NCBI GenBank assembly: GCA_004172935.1
Contig: SDZD01000026.1
Coordinates: forward strand, 1 to 64,000
DNA from: a bacterium
Lineage (GTDB): Bacteria > Armatimonadota > Abditibacteriia > Abditibacteriales > Abditibacteriaceae
Length of the DNA stretch: 64,000 nt
Reading direction: 5' to 3'
The notes below the pieces were generated by a model, which was not told the origin of the DNA, did not search any database, and saw only the letters and a program-made list of their open reading frames with translations. Position numbers and translations under genes: made by a program. This document shows positions 8,286 to 17,524 of the stretch, one piece after another. Position 1 is the stretch's first letter, and the number at the start of each line of letters is the position of its first letter.

Positions 8286-9881
8286 ATGAACAATGGCAGA
8301 TTTCTCTTGGCACCGCGCTTTTGGCGCTTTCTGACTTTATCGTTGGTTGTGGCGACTGGTGGCAAGGGGATGTCTCGTGCTTATGCACAGGGCGGTCCGG
8401 CTGTTAATCCTGCTCCGATTGCTGTCGCTGGGCCGCTGCTGATTCAGGGCGGGACTATTATTGATGGCACTGGGGCAAAGCGTAAAAAAGCCGATGTGCG
8501 GGTGGTCGATGGGGTGATTCGCGAGATTGGGCGCCTGAAGCCCGCGAAGAATGAGCGGGTCATCAATGCGGAGGGGCTGATTGTGGCGCCGGGGTTTATT
8601 GATACCCATAGCCATGCCGATGGTGGCCTGATGGAAAATCCCGATGCGGAGAGCCAGATTCGGCAGGGAATTACTACGGCTATCGTTGGGCAAGATGGTG
8701 GTTCGCATTTGCCGTTGGCAGATTTTCTTGATGAAGTTCAGGCGAAACATGTCGCGCTGAATATCGCTTCATTCGTGGGGCATGGCTCGGTTCGCAGTGC
8801 TGTGATGGGTGAGGATTATAAGCGGGCTGCGACGGCGGAAGAAGAAGCTAAGATGGAAGCTCTGGTCGAGATGGAGATGCAGAGCGGAGCATTGGGTCTA
8901 TCGTCGGGTTTGGAATACGACCCCGGCCTGTATTCGACGACTGAGGAAGTGGTCGATTGTGCCAAAATCGCGGCCAAATATGGTGGCATTTACATTAGCC
9001 ACGTTCGCGACGAGGAAAACGAGGCACTGACTTCATTTCGCGAACTGATCGACATCGCCGATAAAGCGCGCATTCCCGCGCAAATCTCGCACATTAAATT
9101 GGGTTCGAGCAACGTGTGGGGTAAGGCCGATGAAACGCTGCGTTTGATGGCTGATGCCAACAAGCGTGGAATTGATGTTACGGCAGACGTTTATCCGTAC
9201 ACCTACTGGCGCTCGACTATCACCGTGATTACCCCCACACGCGATTGGACTGATCGCGCGGCATGGCAAAAGGGATTGGATGAGGTCGGTGGCCCTGCCA
9301 ATGTGCTACTTTCGACGTACACCCCCGACGCGAAGTGGCAAGGAAAAACGCTGGAGCAGATCGCTCAGGAAACGGGGCGTGATGCGGTGACGATTATTCA
9401 GGAAATCGTGAAAAACACGCACGGCGAAGGCGCGACTGGGCGGGAAGGTGTAGTTGTGACGGCGATGAAGGAGGACGACCTACGCCGCTTCATCGCTTCG
9501 CCGGGCATTATGTTTTGCACCGATGGAGGGCTGGGCGGTTCGCATCCGCGTGCGGCAGGAACCTATCCACGCATTTTGGGGCGTTATGTGCGTGAGTGGC
9601 ACGTTTTGACGTTGGAAGACGCGATTCGTAAAATGACGCTTCTTCCGGCTGCGCGTATGGGCTTCGATGACCGAGGCGCGCTGATAGCCGGGATGAAGGC
9701 GGATATTGTGCTGTTCGATGCTGACAAAGTTATCGACACCGCGACGACGGCTGAGCCGATGGCGGCTCCCATTGGACTTTCTTATGTCATCGTGAACGGG
9801 GTGCCTGTGTTGGATAATGGCAAAATGACGGGGCAGCGCCCCGGTATGGCTTTGCGCAGAAGTTGGCTGGCGGAGAAATAG
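8286..9881 (+). CDS. exported N-acyl-D-amino-acid deacylase (amidohydrolase)
   Basis: 531 residues from the ATG at 8286, which directly gives a signal peptide (hydrophobic 14-24, likely cleavage after AYA at 34). An in-frame TTG at 8223 would bury this. The amidohydrolase fold is shown by LLIQGGTIIDGTG, the metal motif DTHSHAD (His108, His110), YISHVRDE, QISHIKLG and the late Asp in CTDGG. The segment LGLSSGLEYDPGLYSTTEE is characteristic of the D-aminoacylase branch, which hydrolyses N-acyl-D-amino acids with zinc. The likely role is salvage of D-amino-acid derivatives or modified peptides outside the cytoplasm. Related dihydroorotase-like or dipeptidase activities cannot be excluded. Confidence 0.88.
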   Translation: MNNGRFLLAPRFWRFLTLSLVVATGGKGMSRAYAQGGPAVNPAPIAVAGPLLIQGGTIIDGTGAKRKKADVRVVDGVIREIGRLKPAKNERVINAEGLIVAPGFIDTHSHADGGLMENPDAESQIRQGITTAIVGQDGGSHLPLADFLDEVQAKHVALNIASFVGHGSVRSAVMGEDYKRAATAEEEAKMEALVEMEMQSGALGLSSGLEYDPGLYSTTEEVVDCAKIAAKYGGIYISHVRDEENEALTSFRELIDIADKARIPAQISHIKLGSSNVWGKADETLRLMADANKRGIDVTADVYPYTYWRSTITVITPTRDWTDRAAWQKGLDEVGGPANVLLSTYTPDAKWQGKTLEQIAQETGRDAVTIIQEIVKNTHGEGATGREGVVVTAMKEDDLRRFIASPGIMFCTDGGLGGSHPRAAGTYPRILGRYVREWHVLTLEDAIRKMTLLPAARMGFDDRGALIAGMKADIVLFDADKVIDTATTAEPMAAPIGLSYVIVNGVPVLDNGKMTGQRPGMALRRSWLAEK

Positions 9882-10005
9882 AAATAGTTCGGCGCTCTAC
9901 TGTTCAATACACAGCGCGTTACGACGGGAGCGGAGAAGCTGCTAAACAACGCGGGGCGGGTTTGCTGCATATCCTCGGAGAGTTAGGGGAACATCAAGGA
10001 TCTAT

Positions 10006-10947
10006 ATGGAATATACGACGCTGGGCCGTACTGGTCTTGAAGTGAGTGTGCTGGGGTTGGGCGCTGGTGGACACAGCCGTTTGGGACAAAGCACTGGCAA
10101 GACTGTGGAGCAATCTATCGCGCTTGTGCAACACGCTTTAGACCTCGGTATTAACTTCGTCGATACCGCTGAGGCGTACGGCACAGAGGCCATCGTTGGT
10201 CAGGCGCTCCGGGGGCGCAGGCGCGAGGATGTGGTGATTTCGACCAAGAAGACGATCCGCCGCGAGGGACAATTGGTGACGGCGGATGAAGTTCGCCGTG
10301 GTTTGGAAGACAGTCTGAAGCGCCTGGAAGTGGAGCATGTCGAGATCTATCACCTTCATGCCGTTCTGGCCGAAAACTACGACTATATCTATGGGGAACT
10401 TTTGCCAGTGCTTCGGCAAATGCAAGAGCAAGGCAAAATCCGCTTTCTGGGTATCACCGAAATGTTCGCGGCAGACACCGGACACAGCATGTTGCAGCGG
10501 GTAGTTCCCGACGACTGTTGGGACGTAATTATGGTCGGTTTCAACATCCTCAATCAATCGGCGAGAGAGCGGGTATTGAGCCACACGCAGCGGCAGGGTG
10601 TCGGAGTGCTGGATATGTTCGCAGTGCGACAGGCATTCAGCCAGATGGAAAAACTCCAGCAACTGCTGGCCGAACTGGTGGAGCAGGGACAAATAGAGCC
10701 AGACGCCGTGGAGAAAGACGCCCCTCTGGATTTTCTGGTGCGGCAGGGGGGCGCCGAAAGTTTGGTTGATGCCGCTTATCGTTTCTGCCGCGCTGAACCC
10801 GGCGTGCATGTCGTTCTCAGTGGTACTGGGAGCGTGCAGCACTTGGAAGAAAACATCGCCTCTATCCTACGCCCGCCCTTGCCCGCGTCAGATCGGCAGA
10901 AATTAATGGAAATATTCGCCCGCGTGGATACGGTTTCCGGGCAGTAG
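10006..10947 (+). CDS. aldo/keto reductase
   Basis: A 313-residue protein with AGGA 8 bases before the ATG. The AKR features are MEYTTLGRTGLEVSVLGLGAG at the start, the tetrad Asp and Tyr in FVDTAEAYGTEA, Lys in ISTKKTI and His in IYHLHAV, and a C-terminal VVLSGTGSVQHLEEN nucleotide contact. It is only distantly like the other AKR at 5322. It would reduce carbonyl compounds, or oxidise sugars, with NAD(P)H. It lies downstream of the deacylase gene with about 125 bases between them and may be cotranscribed; substrate unknown. Confidence 0.88.
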   Translation: MEYTTLGRTGLEVSVLGLGAGGHSRLGQSTGKTVEQSIALVQHALDLGINFVDTAEAYGTEAIVGQALRGRRREDVVISTKKTIRREGQLVTADEVRRGLEDSLKRLEVEHVEIYHLHAVLAENYDYIYGELLPVLRQMQEQGKIRFLGITEMFAADTGHSMLQRVVPDDCWDVIMVGFNILNQSARERVLSHTQRQGVGVLDMFAVRQAFSQMEKLQQLLAELVEQGQIEPDAVEKDAPLDFLVRQGGAESLVDAAYRFCRAEPGVHVVLSGTGSVQHLEENIASILRPPLPASDRQKLMEIFARVDTVSGQ

Positions 10948-10971
10948 AGTGGGGCTGATTGCCTGCTGCAA

Positions 10972-11727
10972 TTAGGTTGGGTTGATGGCGGCGAAGGCGG
11001 CGTCATAGCGTCCCTCTTGTTCGGCGAAACGCCGCTGTCGGTCGTGTGCTACCAATATCTCCCCACGTGGATGATCGTGGGTTTCCAGTAGATGTATGAC
11101 CTCGCTGATATATACAGGGAGTGGGATGGCGCGTGGATCGGATGCCTGTTGTTCGCCCGTCAATTCTGTTTGTACGTAGGGTGGCGATAGCTCGAGGACT
11201 TCAACGGGAATATCGCGTAACTGGTGGCGTAGCGACTGTAGCCAGGAGTGCAAAAAGGCTTTGCTGGCACAGTAGGTCGGGTAAGCGGAGAGGGGGATAA
11301 TGGCGAGGTTCGAGGTGGTGACTATTATCGTCGCGTCCGGTCGTTTTTTGAGAATTGGGAGCAGCGCTGCTGTTACGCGCAACACACCGAGGATGTTGGT
11401 TTCGATGATCGCCTGAGCGATAGAGGCATCCCATTCATCCGAAGTCAAATCCTCGGAGCGAGAGATACCCGCGTTGGCTACCAACACATTCAATTCGGGG
11501 TAATGTGCTTCTACCTCGTCGGCAAGATGCGACAATGAGGTAGGGCTGCCAAGATCGAGTTGCAGTCCGGCCATGCCAGGGTGATTTGTCGTGATGTCGT
11601 CGAGTAGGTTCTGGCGGCGCCCCGCGATGATGACGCGGTTGTCTCGTTCGTGGAGGGCTTGCGCCAGTCCGCGACCAATTCCGCTGGTGCCACCTGTGAT
11701 GAGGATGGTGTTTCCTGTAATTTTCAT
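10972..11727 (-). CDS. short-chain dehydrogenase/reductase, DltE-like
   Basis: 251 residues. It has the classical SDR cofactor motif TGGTSGIGRGLA, an NAG strand motif (VLVANAGIS), the catalytic Ser in the ATIIVTTSNLA strand and the YxxxK pair in YPTYCASKAF. Members close to DltE have this arrangement, but no dlt genes are present, so the name only indicates subgroup. It should act on an alcohol or carbonyl substrate with NAD(P). It is the second gene of a probable two-gene unit with the O-methyltransferase 30 bases upstream. Confidence 0.88.
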   Translation of the reverse strand: MKITGNTILITGGTSGIGRGLAQALHERDNRVIIAGRRQNLLDDITTNHPGMAGLQLDLGSPTSLSHLADEVEAHYPELNVLVANAGISRSEDLTSDEWDASIAQAIIETNILGVLRVTAALLPILKKRPDATIIVTTSNLAIIPLSAYPTYCASKAFLHSWLQSLRHQLRDIPVEVLELSPPYVQTELTGEQQASDPRAIPLPVYISEVIHLLETHDHPRGEILVAHDRQRRFAEQEGRYDAAFAAINPT

Positions 11728-11757
11728 GAGTTTTGTGGAGTATGCGCGAGGGCGGCT

Positions 11758-12417
11758 TTAGCCGAGTCGCATGGATAGTTCGATGTCGTCGGCGAATGGG
11801 ATAGACAGGTAGCCCGACTCGGAGGAGCGCACGTGCGCCAAGTAATCAGGGCTGTAGTCGGCGTTGTCGGCGACTACAAGGGCGCCCGGTTTGAGGCAGC
11901 TCTCCAACATATTCAGGATTTCGGGGTAAAGCGCTTTTGCGCCGTCGAGCAAGAGCAGGTCAATTGATTCGGGCATATCGGCACTCAACGTTTGGAGGGC
12001 GTCTCCCTCACGGAAATCTACCAGGTCGATGAGGCCGCCGGATGTCAGATTTTGCCGCGCTCTCGCCACTTTAGACGGCTCGAATTCGCTGGTGATGAGG
12101 TGTCCGCCGCCATTGTCGCGCAGGGCGGCTGCTAGGTGCAGGGTTGAGATGCCGAACGAAGTGCCGAATTCAACGATTGTTTTGGCGTTGCTGCTGCGTG
12201 CCAACATGTAAAGCAGAGTGCCTGTCTCACGCGAGACAGCGAGCGGAAAATCTTTCAGATGCCCATAGAAGTCGAGGTATTCGGTCTTACTTCCCATCAG
12301 ACGTGTCCGCTCTTCAGGGGAAAGATTCGCAATGGCAGGACTCGCTAATGGCGAGGTAGAATCGGCTTCTTCGAACAAGCGATTCAGCAAAGGGGTGATG
12401 GTATCAAGTGTTGTCAT
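11758..12417 (-). CDS. class I SAM-dependent O-methyltransferase
   Basis: 219 residues from the ATG at 12417, preceded by GGAA; a longer open frame reaches 12519 but its added 34 residues are not family-like. The SAM site is VEFGTSFGISTLHLA (motif I), with an acidic end of strand 2 in ITSEFE, and LLLLDGAK plus LVVADNAD fit the metal-binding O-methyltransferase branch (catechol/caffeoyl-CoA type). It probably methylates a small hydroxylated molecule. It is divergent from a TetR regulator, which is the likely controller of this gene and the SDR. Confidence 0.85.
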   Translation of the reverse strand: MTTLDTITPLLNRLFEEADSTSPLASPAIANLSPEERTRLMGSKTEYLDFYGHLKDFPLAVSRETGTLLYMLARSSNAKTIVEFGTSFGISTLHLAAALRDNGGGHLITSEFEPSKVARARQNLTSGGLIDLVDFREGDALQTLSADMPESIDLLLLDGAKALYPEILNMLESCLKPGALVVADNADYSPDYLAHVRSSESGYLSIPFADDIELSMRLG

Positions 12418-12441
12418 CGGACGTTTCCAAGTGGGTTTATT

Positions 12442-12484
12442 GCGCAAAATTGCGCTGAGAGATAGAATACGACTAATTAATCGC
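12442..12484. promoter_or_regulatory. candidate TetR operator region
   Basis: The 105 bases between the divergent methyltransferase and TetR genes contain two symmetric sequences: GCGCAA-AA-TTGCGC (12442-12455) and CGACTAATTAATCG (12471-12484, one mismatch from a perfect palindrome). Their position suits autoregulation and control of the neighbour, but no binding is shown. Confidence 0.4.
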
Positions 12485-12522
12485 ATTGCCAATTCGCGTT
12501 TCAAATTCGACTTAGACAACCT

Positions 12523-13182
12523 ATGACTAACCCTTCAACACCGCGTATTTCAGCGCGAAAACGCCCTCAACAAGCCCGCTCGCAGCAGCTGGTTGCGCAG
12601 ATTCTTGCGGCGGCAGGTCGCGTTTTGGCGCGCGAAGGCGCGCAGCGTTTCACCGCCGCTCGCGTTGCTGAGGAAGCTGAAATCAGCATTGGTTCGCTGT
12701 ATCAATATTTCCCGAACAAAGCGGCTATCCTTTTTCAGCTTCAAACCGACGAGTGGCAGCAGACGACCGAACTACTGCACAACATACTTGGGGATGTACA
12801 AAAACCGCCTTATGAGCGACTGCGCGTTTTGGTTCATGCGTTCATCCGTTCGGAGTGCGAAGAGGCGCAGATGCGTACTGCGCTTAGTGATGCCGCGCCA
12901 CTTTATCGCGACGCACCTGAGGCGAAAGATGCGAAGGCATCAGGAGATCGCATTTTCCAATTTTTCATGCAGCAGGTGTTGCCTGATGCCTCGGAAGAGA
13001 CGCGCGCATTGGCAAAGAATCTCATCACCACAACACTGGGCGCGGTGGGAAAGCAATTCTCGGAAACACCTCGGACTTCCGCAGAAATCGAAACCTATGC
13101 CGATGCTATGGCCGATATGTTTTGCGCCTACCTTGAAGGATTGAGAAGGGGATTATCAGGCGCGGTTGAGGAGGCGGGCTAG
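12523..13182 (+). CDS. TetR-family transcriptional regulator
   Basis: 219 residues. The N-terminal helix-turn-helix domain (about residues 12-60) has the TetR pattern: [40 protein letters not shown], shown here in two parts: the helix [10 protein letters not shown] and the recognition segment [12 protein letters not shown]. The C-terminal domain (about 75-205) is helical, with no predictable ligand. Its 3' end overlaps the convergent ABC ATPase gene by 27 bases. By position it is likely to repress its own gene and the divergent O-methyltransferase/SDR pair. Confidence 0.9.
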   Translation: MTNPSTPRISARKRPQQARSQQLVAQILAAAGRVLAREGAQRFTAARVAEEAEISIGSLYQYFPNKAAILFQLQTDEWQQTTELLHNILGDVQKPPYERLRVLVHAFIRSECEEAQMRTALSDAAPLYRDAPEAKDAKASGDRIFQFFMQQVLPDASEETRALAKNLITTTLGAVGKQFSETPRTSAEIETYADAMADMFCAYLEGLRRGLSGAVEEAG

Positions 13183-13917
13183 GAAGGCGCGAGTGCGTTC
13201 TTCGCGCGGGTTTTCGAGGAGTTGTTCGGGCGGCCCTTCTTCGAGGACGCGGCCATTGTCTAGGAATAGAACGCGGTTGGCGACTTCGCGGGCAAAGCCC
13301 ATTTCGTGGGTGGCGACTAGCATTGTGCGCCCTTCGCGGGCTAAGTCGCGCATGACTGCCAGAACTTCCCCGACGAGTTCGGGGTCGAGGGCGGAGGTGG
13401 GTTCGTCGAATAACAACAGTGTTGGGCGCAGGGCCAAGGCGCGGGCGATGGCGACGCGCTGTTGCTGGCCGCCGGACAGTTCGGCGGGGTAGCTATCGGC
13501 TTTGGCTCCGAGACGGACTTGCTCCAATAGTTCGCGACCTTCCCGTTCGGCTTGTTCGGCGGGGGTGCCTAATACGCGGTGTGGAGCCAGAGTGATGTTT
13601 TCCAGTGCCGTCAGGTGGGGGAAGAGGTTGAATTGTTGGAAGACCATGCCGATTTCGCGCCGCAGTTGGTTGAGGTCGAACTGGGAATTGTTGCCGGAAA
13701 TCTCTTTGTCGCGGAAGCGGATGGTTCCCGATGTGGGGGCTTCGAGGCGATTGATGCAGCGGAGGAGGGTAGATTTTCCGCTGCCGGAAGCACCAATGAG
13801 GGCAATGACCTCGCCCTGATGCATGGACATGTCGATGCCTTTGAGGACTTCGGATTGGCCGAACTTTTTGTGCAGATTGGAAACGCTGAGAATGGGTGAC
13901 GTGTTTTGCTCTTGCAT
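13156..13917 (-). CDS. polar amino acid ABC transporter ATPase (GlnQ/HisP type)
   Basis: 253 residues with all ABC ATPase motifs: Walker [11 protein letters not shown]-loop [16 protein letters not shown], signature [15 protein letters not shown], Walker [13 protein letters not shown] and the switch His in VATHEMGFA. The sequence around [10 protein letters not shown] is typical of the polar amino acid uptake family. It begins 13 bases after the binding-protein/permease gene and forms a two-gene importer with it. ATP hydrolysis here would drive uptake of an amino acid such as Gln, Arg or His; the exact ligand is not predictable. Confidence 0.93.
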   Translation of the reverse strand: MQEQNTSPILSVSNLHKKFGQSEVLKGIDMSMHQGEVIALIGASGSGKSTLLRCINRLEAPTSGTIRFRDKEISGNNSQFDLNQLRREIGMVFQQFNLFPHLTALENITLAPHRVLGTPAEQAEREGRELLEQVRLGAKADSYPAELSGGQQQRVAIARALALRPTLLLFDEPTSALDPELVGEVLAVMRDLAREGRTMLVATHEMGFAREVANRVLFLDNGRVLEEGPPEQLLENPREERTRAFLARLLNRA

Positions 13918-13930
13918 GGAATTATTGGTT

Positions 13931-15514
13931 TTAGGTAGTTGCCTGGCGGCTACGGGCGCCGCGAACGCGAGGTCGGCTGACTGGCTCCCAGCGGGCTTCG
14001 AGGCGGCGCACCAGATAGGTGAGCGGCAGAGTCATCAGTAGGTAGAGGACGGCGAGGGCCAAGACGATAGTAATGGGGGAGCCTGAGTTGCTGGCCTGTT
14101 CGCGTCCGACTCGCATCAATTCGGAGAGTCCGATGATGGAGATAAGGGATGAGTCTTTGAGCAGGGCGACAGCTTCGTTGGTGAGAGGTGGCAAGACGCG
14201 GCGCACGGTTTGGGGGAGGATTACCCAGCGCAATGCCTGACCGGAATTCATGCCGACGGCGCGGGCGGCTTCCATCTGGCCTTTGTCGATGCTTTGGATG
14301 CCCGCTCGGAATATTTCGGCGATATAGGCGGCGCTGTTGAGGCTGAGTGCTGCTACTGCGGCCAAAAACTGCGGAAGCGATAGGCCCAGCGAGGGAAGCA
14401 CAAAGTAGATGGCGAAGATTTGAAGTAGGAGCGGTGTGCCGCGCACAGTCTCGACGAACACTGTCGCTGGTATCGAGAGGAAACGCAGTGGGGAGATGCG
14501 TCCCAGAGCGACAATTAGGCCCACTGGAAGGCCGACGAGCAGGCCCAGAAAGGTAATCCACAGCGTCATGATGGCACCTTGTAGGAGCAGGGGCAGGGTA
14601 TTGCGGAGTAACTGCCAGCGAATGGTGAACGAGGAGCCAGTGGCGCTTTCGGTGACGGGAGTGCCTTGAGCGCGCACTTTGTCGAGGCCCGCGAGGTAGT
14701 TAGTGGGGAGCGGTTCGCGAATCCATCTCTGATAGATTTTCGCAAAGCGGCCATCTTCCATGATTTTGGCGAGGGCGTCGTTGACGGCTGATAACAACTC
14801 GTGTTCGCCACGCCGCGACACGACGGCGTAGTTTTCCTGCACAAAGATGCCGCCGACTGTTTCGAGTTCGGGGTAGCCTTTGCGAATCATTTCGCTGAGA
14901 GCGGGCAGGTCGCCGACAGCGGCGTCGCCCCGGCCATTGCGTACTTCGAGAAGGGCGTCCTGCATCGTCTCGAATTTGCGGATTTGCCCGGCAGGTAGGC
15001 CCAGTTTCTCGACGGCGTATTGGCCTGTCGTTTCCTGCTGCACCGTGACCAATTTACCGGGCAGGTCTTTGGAGGAGTTGATGCGTTTATCTCCGACACG
15101 GCGCACGATGGTCTGGCCCGAAAGGAAGTACGGGCGCGAAAATGCCATCTCTTTCTTGCGCTTGTCGGTGATGACGACATCGGACATGACGAGGTCGAAT
15201 TTCTTGGTTTGCAGAGCGGCGAAGATGCCATCCCATGCGATGTTTTCCCACTGGACTTTGACGCCGAGTTCTTTACCGATTTCGTTGCCGAGGTCGATGT
15301 CGAAGCCCTCGAAACGGTCGCCGATTTTTAGCTCGAAAGGCGGATAAGTGGCATCGGTGCCGATGATGAGGGTGCCGCGATTACGTATGGTCTGGAGCGA
15401 ATTTTGGGCGTGGGCGAATTGCGTCAAGCAAAATGAGAAGCAGAAGAGAAGAAGTGCGGCGAGGAACTTCAATGGAGCCAAGTTTTTCTGCCAAGGCCAG
15501 TGAATATGGTGCAT
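13931..15514 (-). CDS. fused substrate-binding protein and permease of amino acid ABC importer
   Basis: 527 residues joining two normally separate proteins. Residues about 1-36 are a signal/anchor segment. About 40-265 are a solute-binding domain of family 3 ([40 protein letters not shown]). About 300-505 are a GlnP/HisM-type permease with several membrane helices and the EAA-like loop ([20 protein letters not shown] in part, then [10 protein letters not shown]). This order, receptor then permease, is known in the glutamine-type importers of several phyla. The receptor would stay tethered at the outer face of the inner membrane. It is followed by its ATPase gene. Confidence 0.92.
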   Translation of the reverse strand: MHHIHWPWQKNLAPLKFLAALLLFCFSFCLTQFAHAQNSLQTIRNRGTLIIGTDATYPPFELKIGDRFEGFDIDLGNEIGKELGVKVQWENIAWDGIFAALQTKKFDLVMSDVVITDKRKKEMAFSRPYFLSGQTIVRRVGDKRINSSKDLPGKLVTVQQETTGQYAVEKLGLPAGQIRKFETMQDALLEVRNGRGDAAVGDLPALSEMIRKGYPELETVGGIFVQENYAVVSRRGEHELLSAVNDALAKIMEDGRFAKIYQRWIREPLPTNYLAGLDKVRAQGTPVTESATGSSFTIRWQLLRNTLPLLLQGAIMTLWITFLGLLVGLPVGLIVALGRISPLRFLSIPATVFVETVRGTPLLLQIFAIYFVLPSLGLSLPQFLAAVAALSLNSAAYIAEIFRAGIQSIDKGQMEAARAVGMNSGQALRWVILPQTVRRVLPPLTNEAVALLKDSSLISIIGLSELMRVGREQASNSGSPITIVLALAVLYLLMTLPLTYLVRRLEARWEPVSRPRVRGARSRQATT

Positions 15515-15572
15515 GAAACCTTTGCTTGGTCAGGATACAATGATGGGGTATTCGATACTGGGAGTGACTACT

Positions 15573-16700
15573 ATGGAAACATTGAAGTGGGGCATCATTG
15601 GTGGGGGCCTGATGGGGCGTGAGTTCGCTTCGGCGTTGGGGCGCTGGTTTGCGCTGACTGGCGATGTGCCTCCCGCGCTACTGGTTGCGGTGTGTGACTT
15701 GAATCCGACTGCGCGCGACTGGTTCAAGCGGGTGCCAGGGGTGACGCAGATAACTGGCGAAGCCGATGAATTGTTGGCTAACCCCGATGTTGACGCGGTT
15801 TACGTAGCGTTGCCGCACAACTTACACCGCGAATTTTATGTGCGGACTTTGCAGAGCGGCAAGGATTTGCTGGCGGAGAAGCCGTTTGGAATCGACCTCG
15901 AAGCGGCCCAGTTCGTGTGCGACGAGGCGAAGCGGTTGGGGCGCTTCGTGCGCTGTTCGAGTGAGATGCCGTTTCTGCCGGGGGCGCAGCGGGCTTGGAA
16001 GATGGCGCAGCAATTGGACGTGCTGGGGCGCGTGTTGGAAGTACGTAGCGGCTTTTTGCATTCGAGCGATTTAGACCCGAACAAGGCGGCCAACTGGAAG
16101 CGGCAGAACCGCTTTTGTGGCGAGAACGGGGTGTTGAACGATTTGGGAATGCATGTCGCGCATGTTCCGCTGCGGTTGGGCTGGAAGCCTTCGCGCGTTT
16201 ATGCGCAGTTGCAGCACGGCTTCGGCGAGCGTCCTGATGGGCGCGGCGGGATGACGGTGTGCGACACTTGGGATAACGCGCTGTTGCACTGCGATGTGGA
16301 AATTGGCGGGGAAGTGGTGCCGATGCGCTGGGAAACCAAACGCATGGCTCCCACTGAAACCAACACATGGTACTTCGAGGTGCTAGGAACCAAGGGGGGC
16401 GTGCGATTTTCGACCAAGACACCCAAAACACTGTTCGTCTTTGAAAACGGACGCGAGCAAAGCTGGAAGGCGATTGATTTGGGCCACGCCTCGGTTTTCG
16501 AGACGGTGACGGGTGGGATTTTTGAGTTCGGTTTTCCCGATTCGATTTTGCAGATGCTGGCGGCCTTCGCCTGTGAACGCGCGGGAGTGCTAGGCGACCG
16601 CTTCGGCATGGCGACACCCGATGAGGCCGTTGCCAGTCATCAGGTATGGGCGGCAGCGCTACAGTCTCACGCCGAGAAGCGCGCGATTGAGGTGGAGTGA
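15573..16700 (+). CDS. Gfo/Idh/MocA-family oxidoreductase
   Basis: 375 residues from the ATG at 15573 (METLKWGIIGGG), preceded by GGGAGTG; an open frame upstream to 15513 overlaps the divergent transporter gene and is not family-like. The NAD(P)-binding Rossmann motif is GIIGGGLMGREFA. The EKPFGID segment holds the conserved Lys of the family, and the C-terminal domain has NDLGMHVAHVPLRL, matching the usual G/D-x-H region. Such enzymes oxidise or reduce sugars and cyclitols with NAD(P). It ends just before a hairpin repeat shared with the convergent lipoprotein gene. Confidence 0.87.
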   Translation: METLKWGIIGGGLMGREFASALGRWFALTGDVPPALLVAVCDLNPTARDWFKRVPGVTQITGEADELLANPDVDAVYVALPHNLHREFYVRTLQSGKDLLAEKPFGIDLEAAQFVCDEAKRLGRFVRCSSEMPFLPGAQRAWKMAQQLDVLGRVLEVRSGFLHSSDLDPNKAANWKRQNRFCGENGVLNDLGMHVAHVPLRLGWKPSRVYAQLQHGFGERPDGRGGMTVCDTWDNALLHCDVEIGGEVVPMRWETKRMAPTETNTWYFEVLGTKGGVRFSTKTPKTLFVFENGREQSWKAIDLGHASVFETVTGGIFEFGFPDSILQMLAAFACERAGVLGDRFGMATPDEAVASHQVWAAALQSHAEKRAIEVE

Positions 16701-16710
16701 ATTGTAAACC

Positions 16711-16741
16711 ACCCCTAACTCCTCCTTGAAAAGGAGGGGAA
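16711..16741. terminator. hairpin between convergent genes (dispersed-repeat-like)
   Basis: CCTCCTT and AAGGAGG (16721-16727, 16731-16737) form a perfect 7-base stem with a 3-base loop, flanked by CCACCCCTAACT and GGGAACTAA. It lies between two convergent stop codons, so it can serve both as terminator. The sequence is like intergenic repeats I recall from many bacterial genomes. Confidence 0.6.
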
Positions 16742-16749
16742 CTAACTTT

Positions 16750-17460
16750 TCAAAGTTCGGTTTCGCAGATGATGAGGTTGCCTGTGGATTCGGCGGTGGA
16801 GACGACCTTATCATCGACGAGGATTTCGAGTTTGATGGTGGCTGTTCCGGGGGCAAGAAGTCTGTCCAGGTAAGCTCGCGTTGAGATTTGGGTGTCGTCG
16901 GGCAAGGTGAATTTCTCTTGCCAATCGGTCATGGTGACAAATCGTTCGGTTTTGGCTTGTGGCCCCGTCATGGTGTAGGCGACGCGCACCGAGGCTGGTG
17001 TTCCGGTCAGGCGCAGGGTGACGGAGTGGTTTTTGAGCGCCGGAGTGATGTGGACTCCGGTGAAGAAGAGAGGGCGTTCGGGTGATTCGATGTAGTCGAT
17101 GGTATATTCGGGGGTGGTTTCCTTGAGCTGGCCGGCTTGGAGGAGTTGGGGCTTTTCCTCTTCACGGACAGCGTGCGAGTCGTCGCGGGCCATTAGAGTC
17201 CAATCTTTGACTCGCTTGCTACTGATTTTCCAGTTGGCAGACAAGGTTGCTCCATCGCGTGTCCAGGTGGTTTGTTCCGTGATGCCATCGGTGGAGGCTG
17301 TGCTTTGTGGATCGCCGAGTTTTTGCTTGACGACATCAATGGGTTGGCCCATCAATTCGGGCATGTTCCATATGGGGCCGCTTGAGCGCGAACCGCAACC
17401 GGACACAGCCCAGCTCATGAGCAACAGGACAGGCGTTAACCTCGCGACGTAGGAGTTCAT
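16750..17460 (-). CDS. lipoprotein of unknown function
   Basis: 236 residues. A hydrophobic N-terminus ends in AVSGC, a lipobox with Cys22, so the mature protein should be membrane-anchored. The segment MGQPIDVVKQKLGDPQST resembles the start of small SmpA/OmlA-like domains but is too short to assign. The second half is beta-rich with no recognised family. It is the downstream member of a possible pair with the nucleotidyltransferase gene, whose stop is 65 bases upstream, on the same strand. Confidence 0.65.
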   Translation of the reverse strand: MNSYVARLTPVLLLMSWAVSGCGSRSSGPIWNMPELMGQPIDVVKQKLGDPQSTASTDGITEQTTWTRDGATLSANWKISSKRVKDWTLMARDDSHAVREEEKPQLLQAGQLKETTPEYTIDYIESPERPLFFTGVHITPALKNHSVTLRLTGTPASVRVAYTMTGPQAKTERFVTMTDWQEKFTLPDDTQISTRAYLDRLLAPGTATIKLEILVDDKVVSTAESTGNLIICETEL

Positions 17461-17524
17461 GGGGAAAGGAATGGAGTAAATCGGATGTGCAGTTTTAGCA
17501 GATAAGCCTTGTTTTTCGCAGGGG

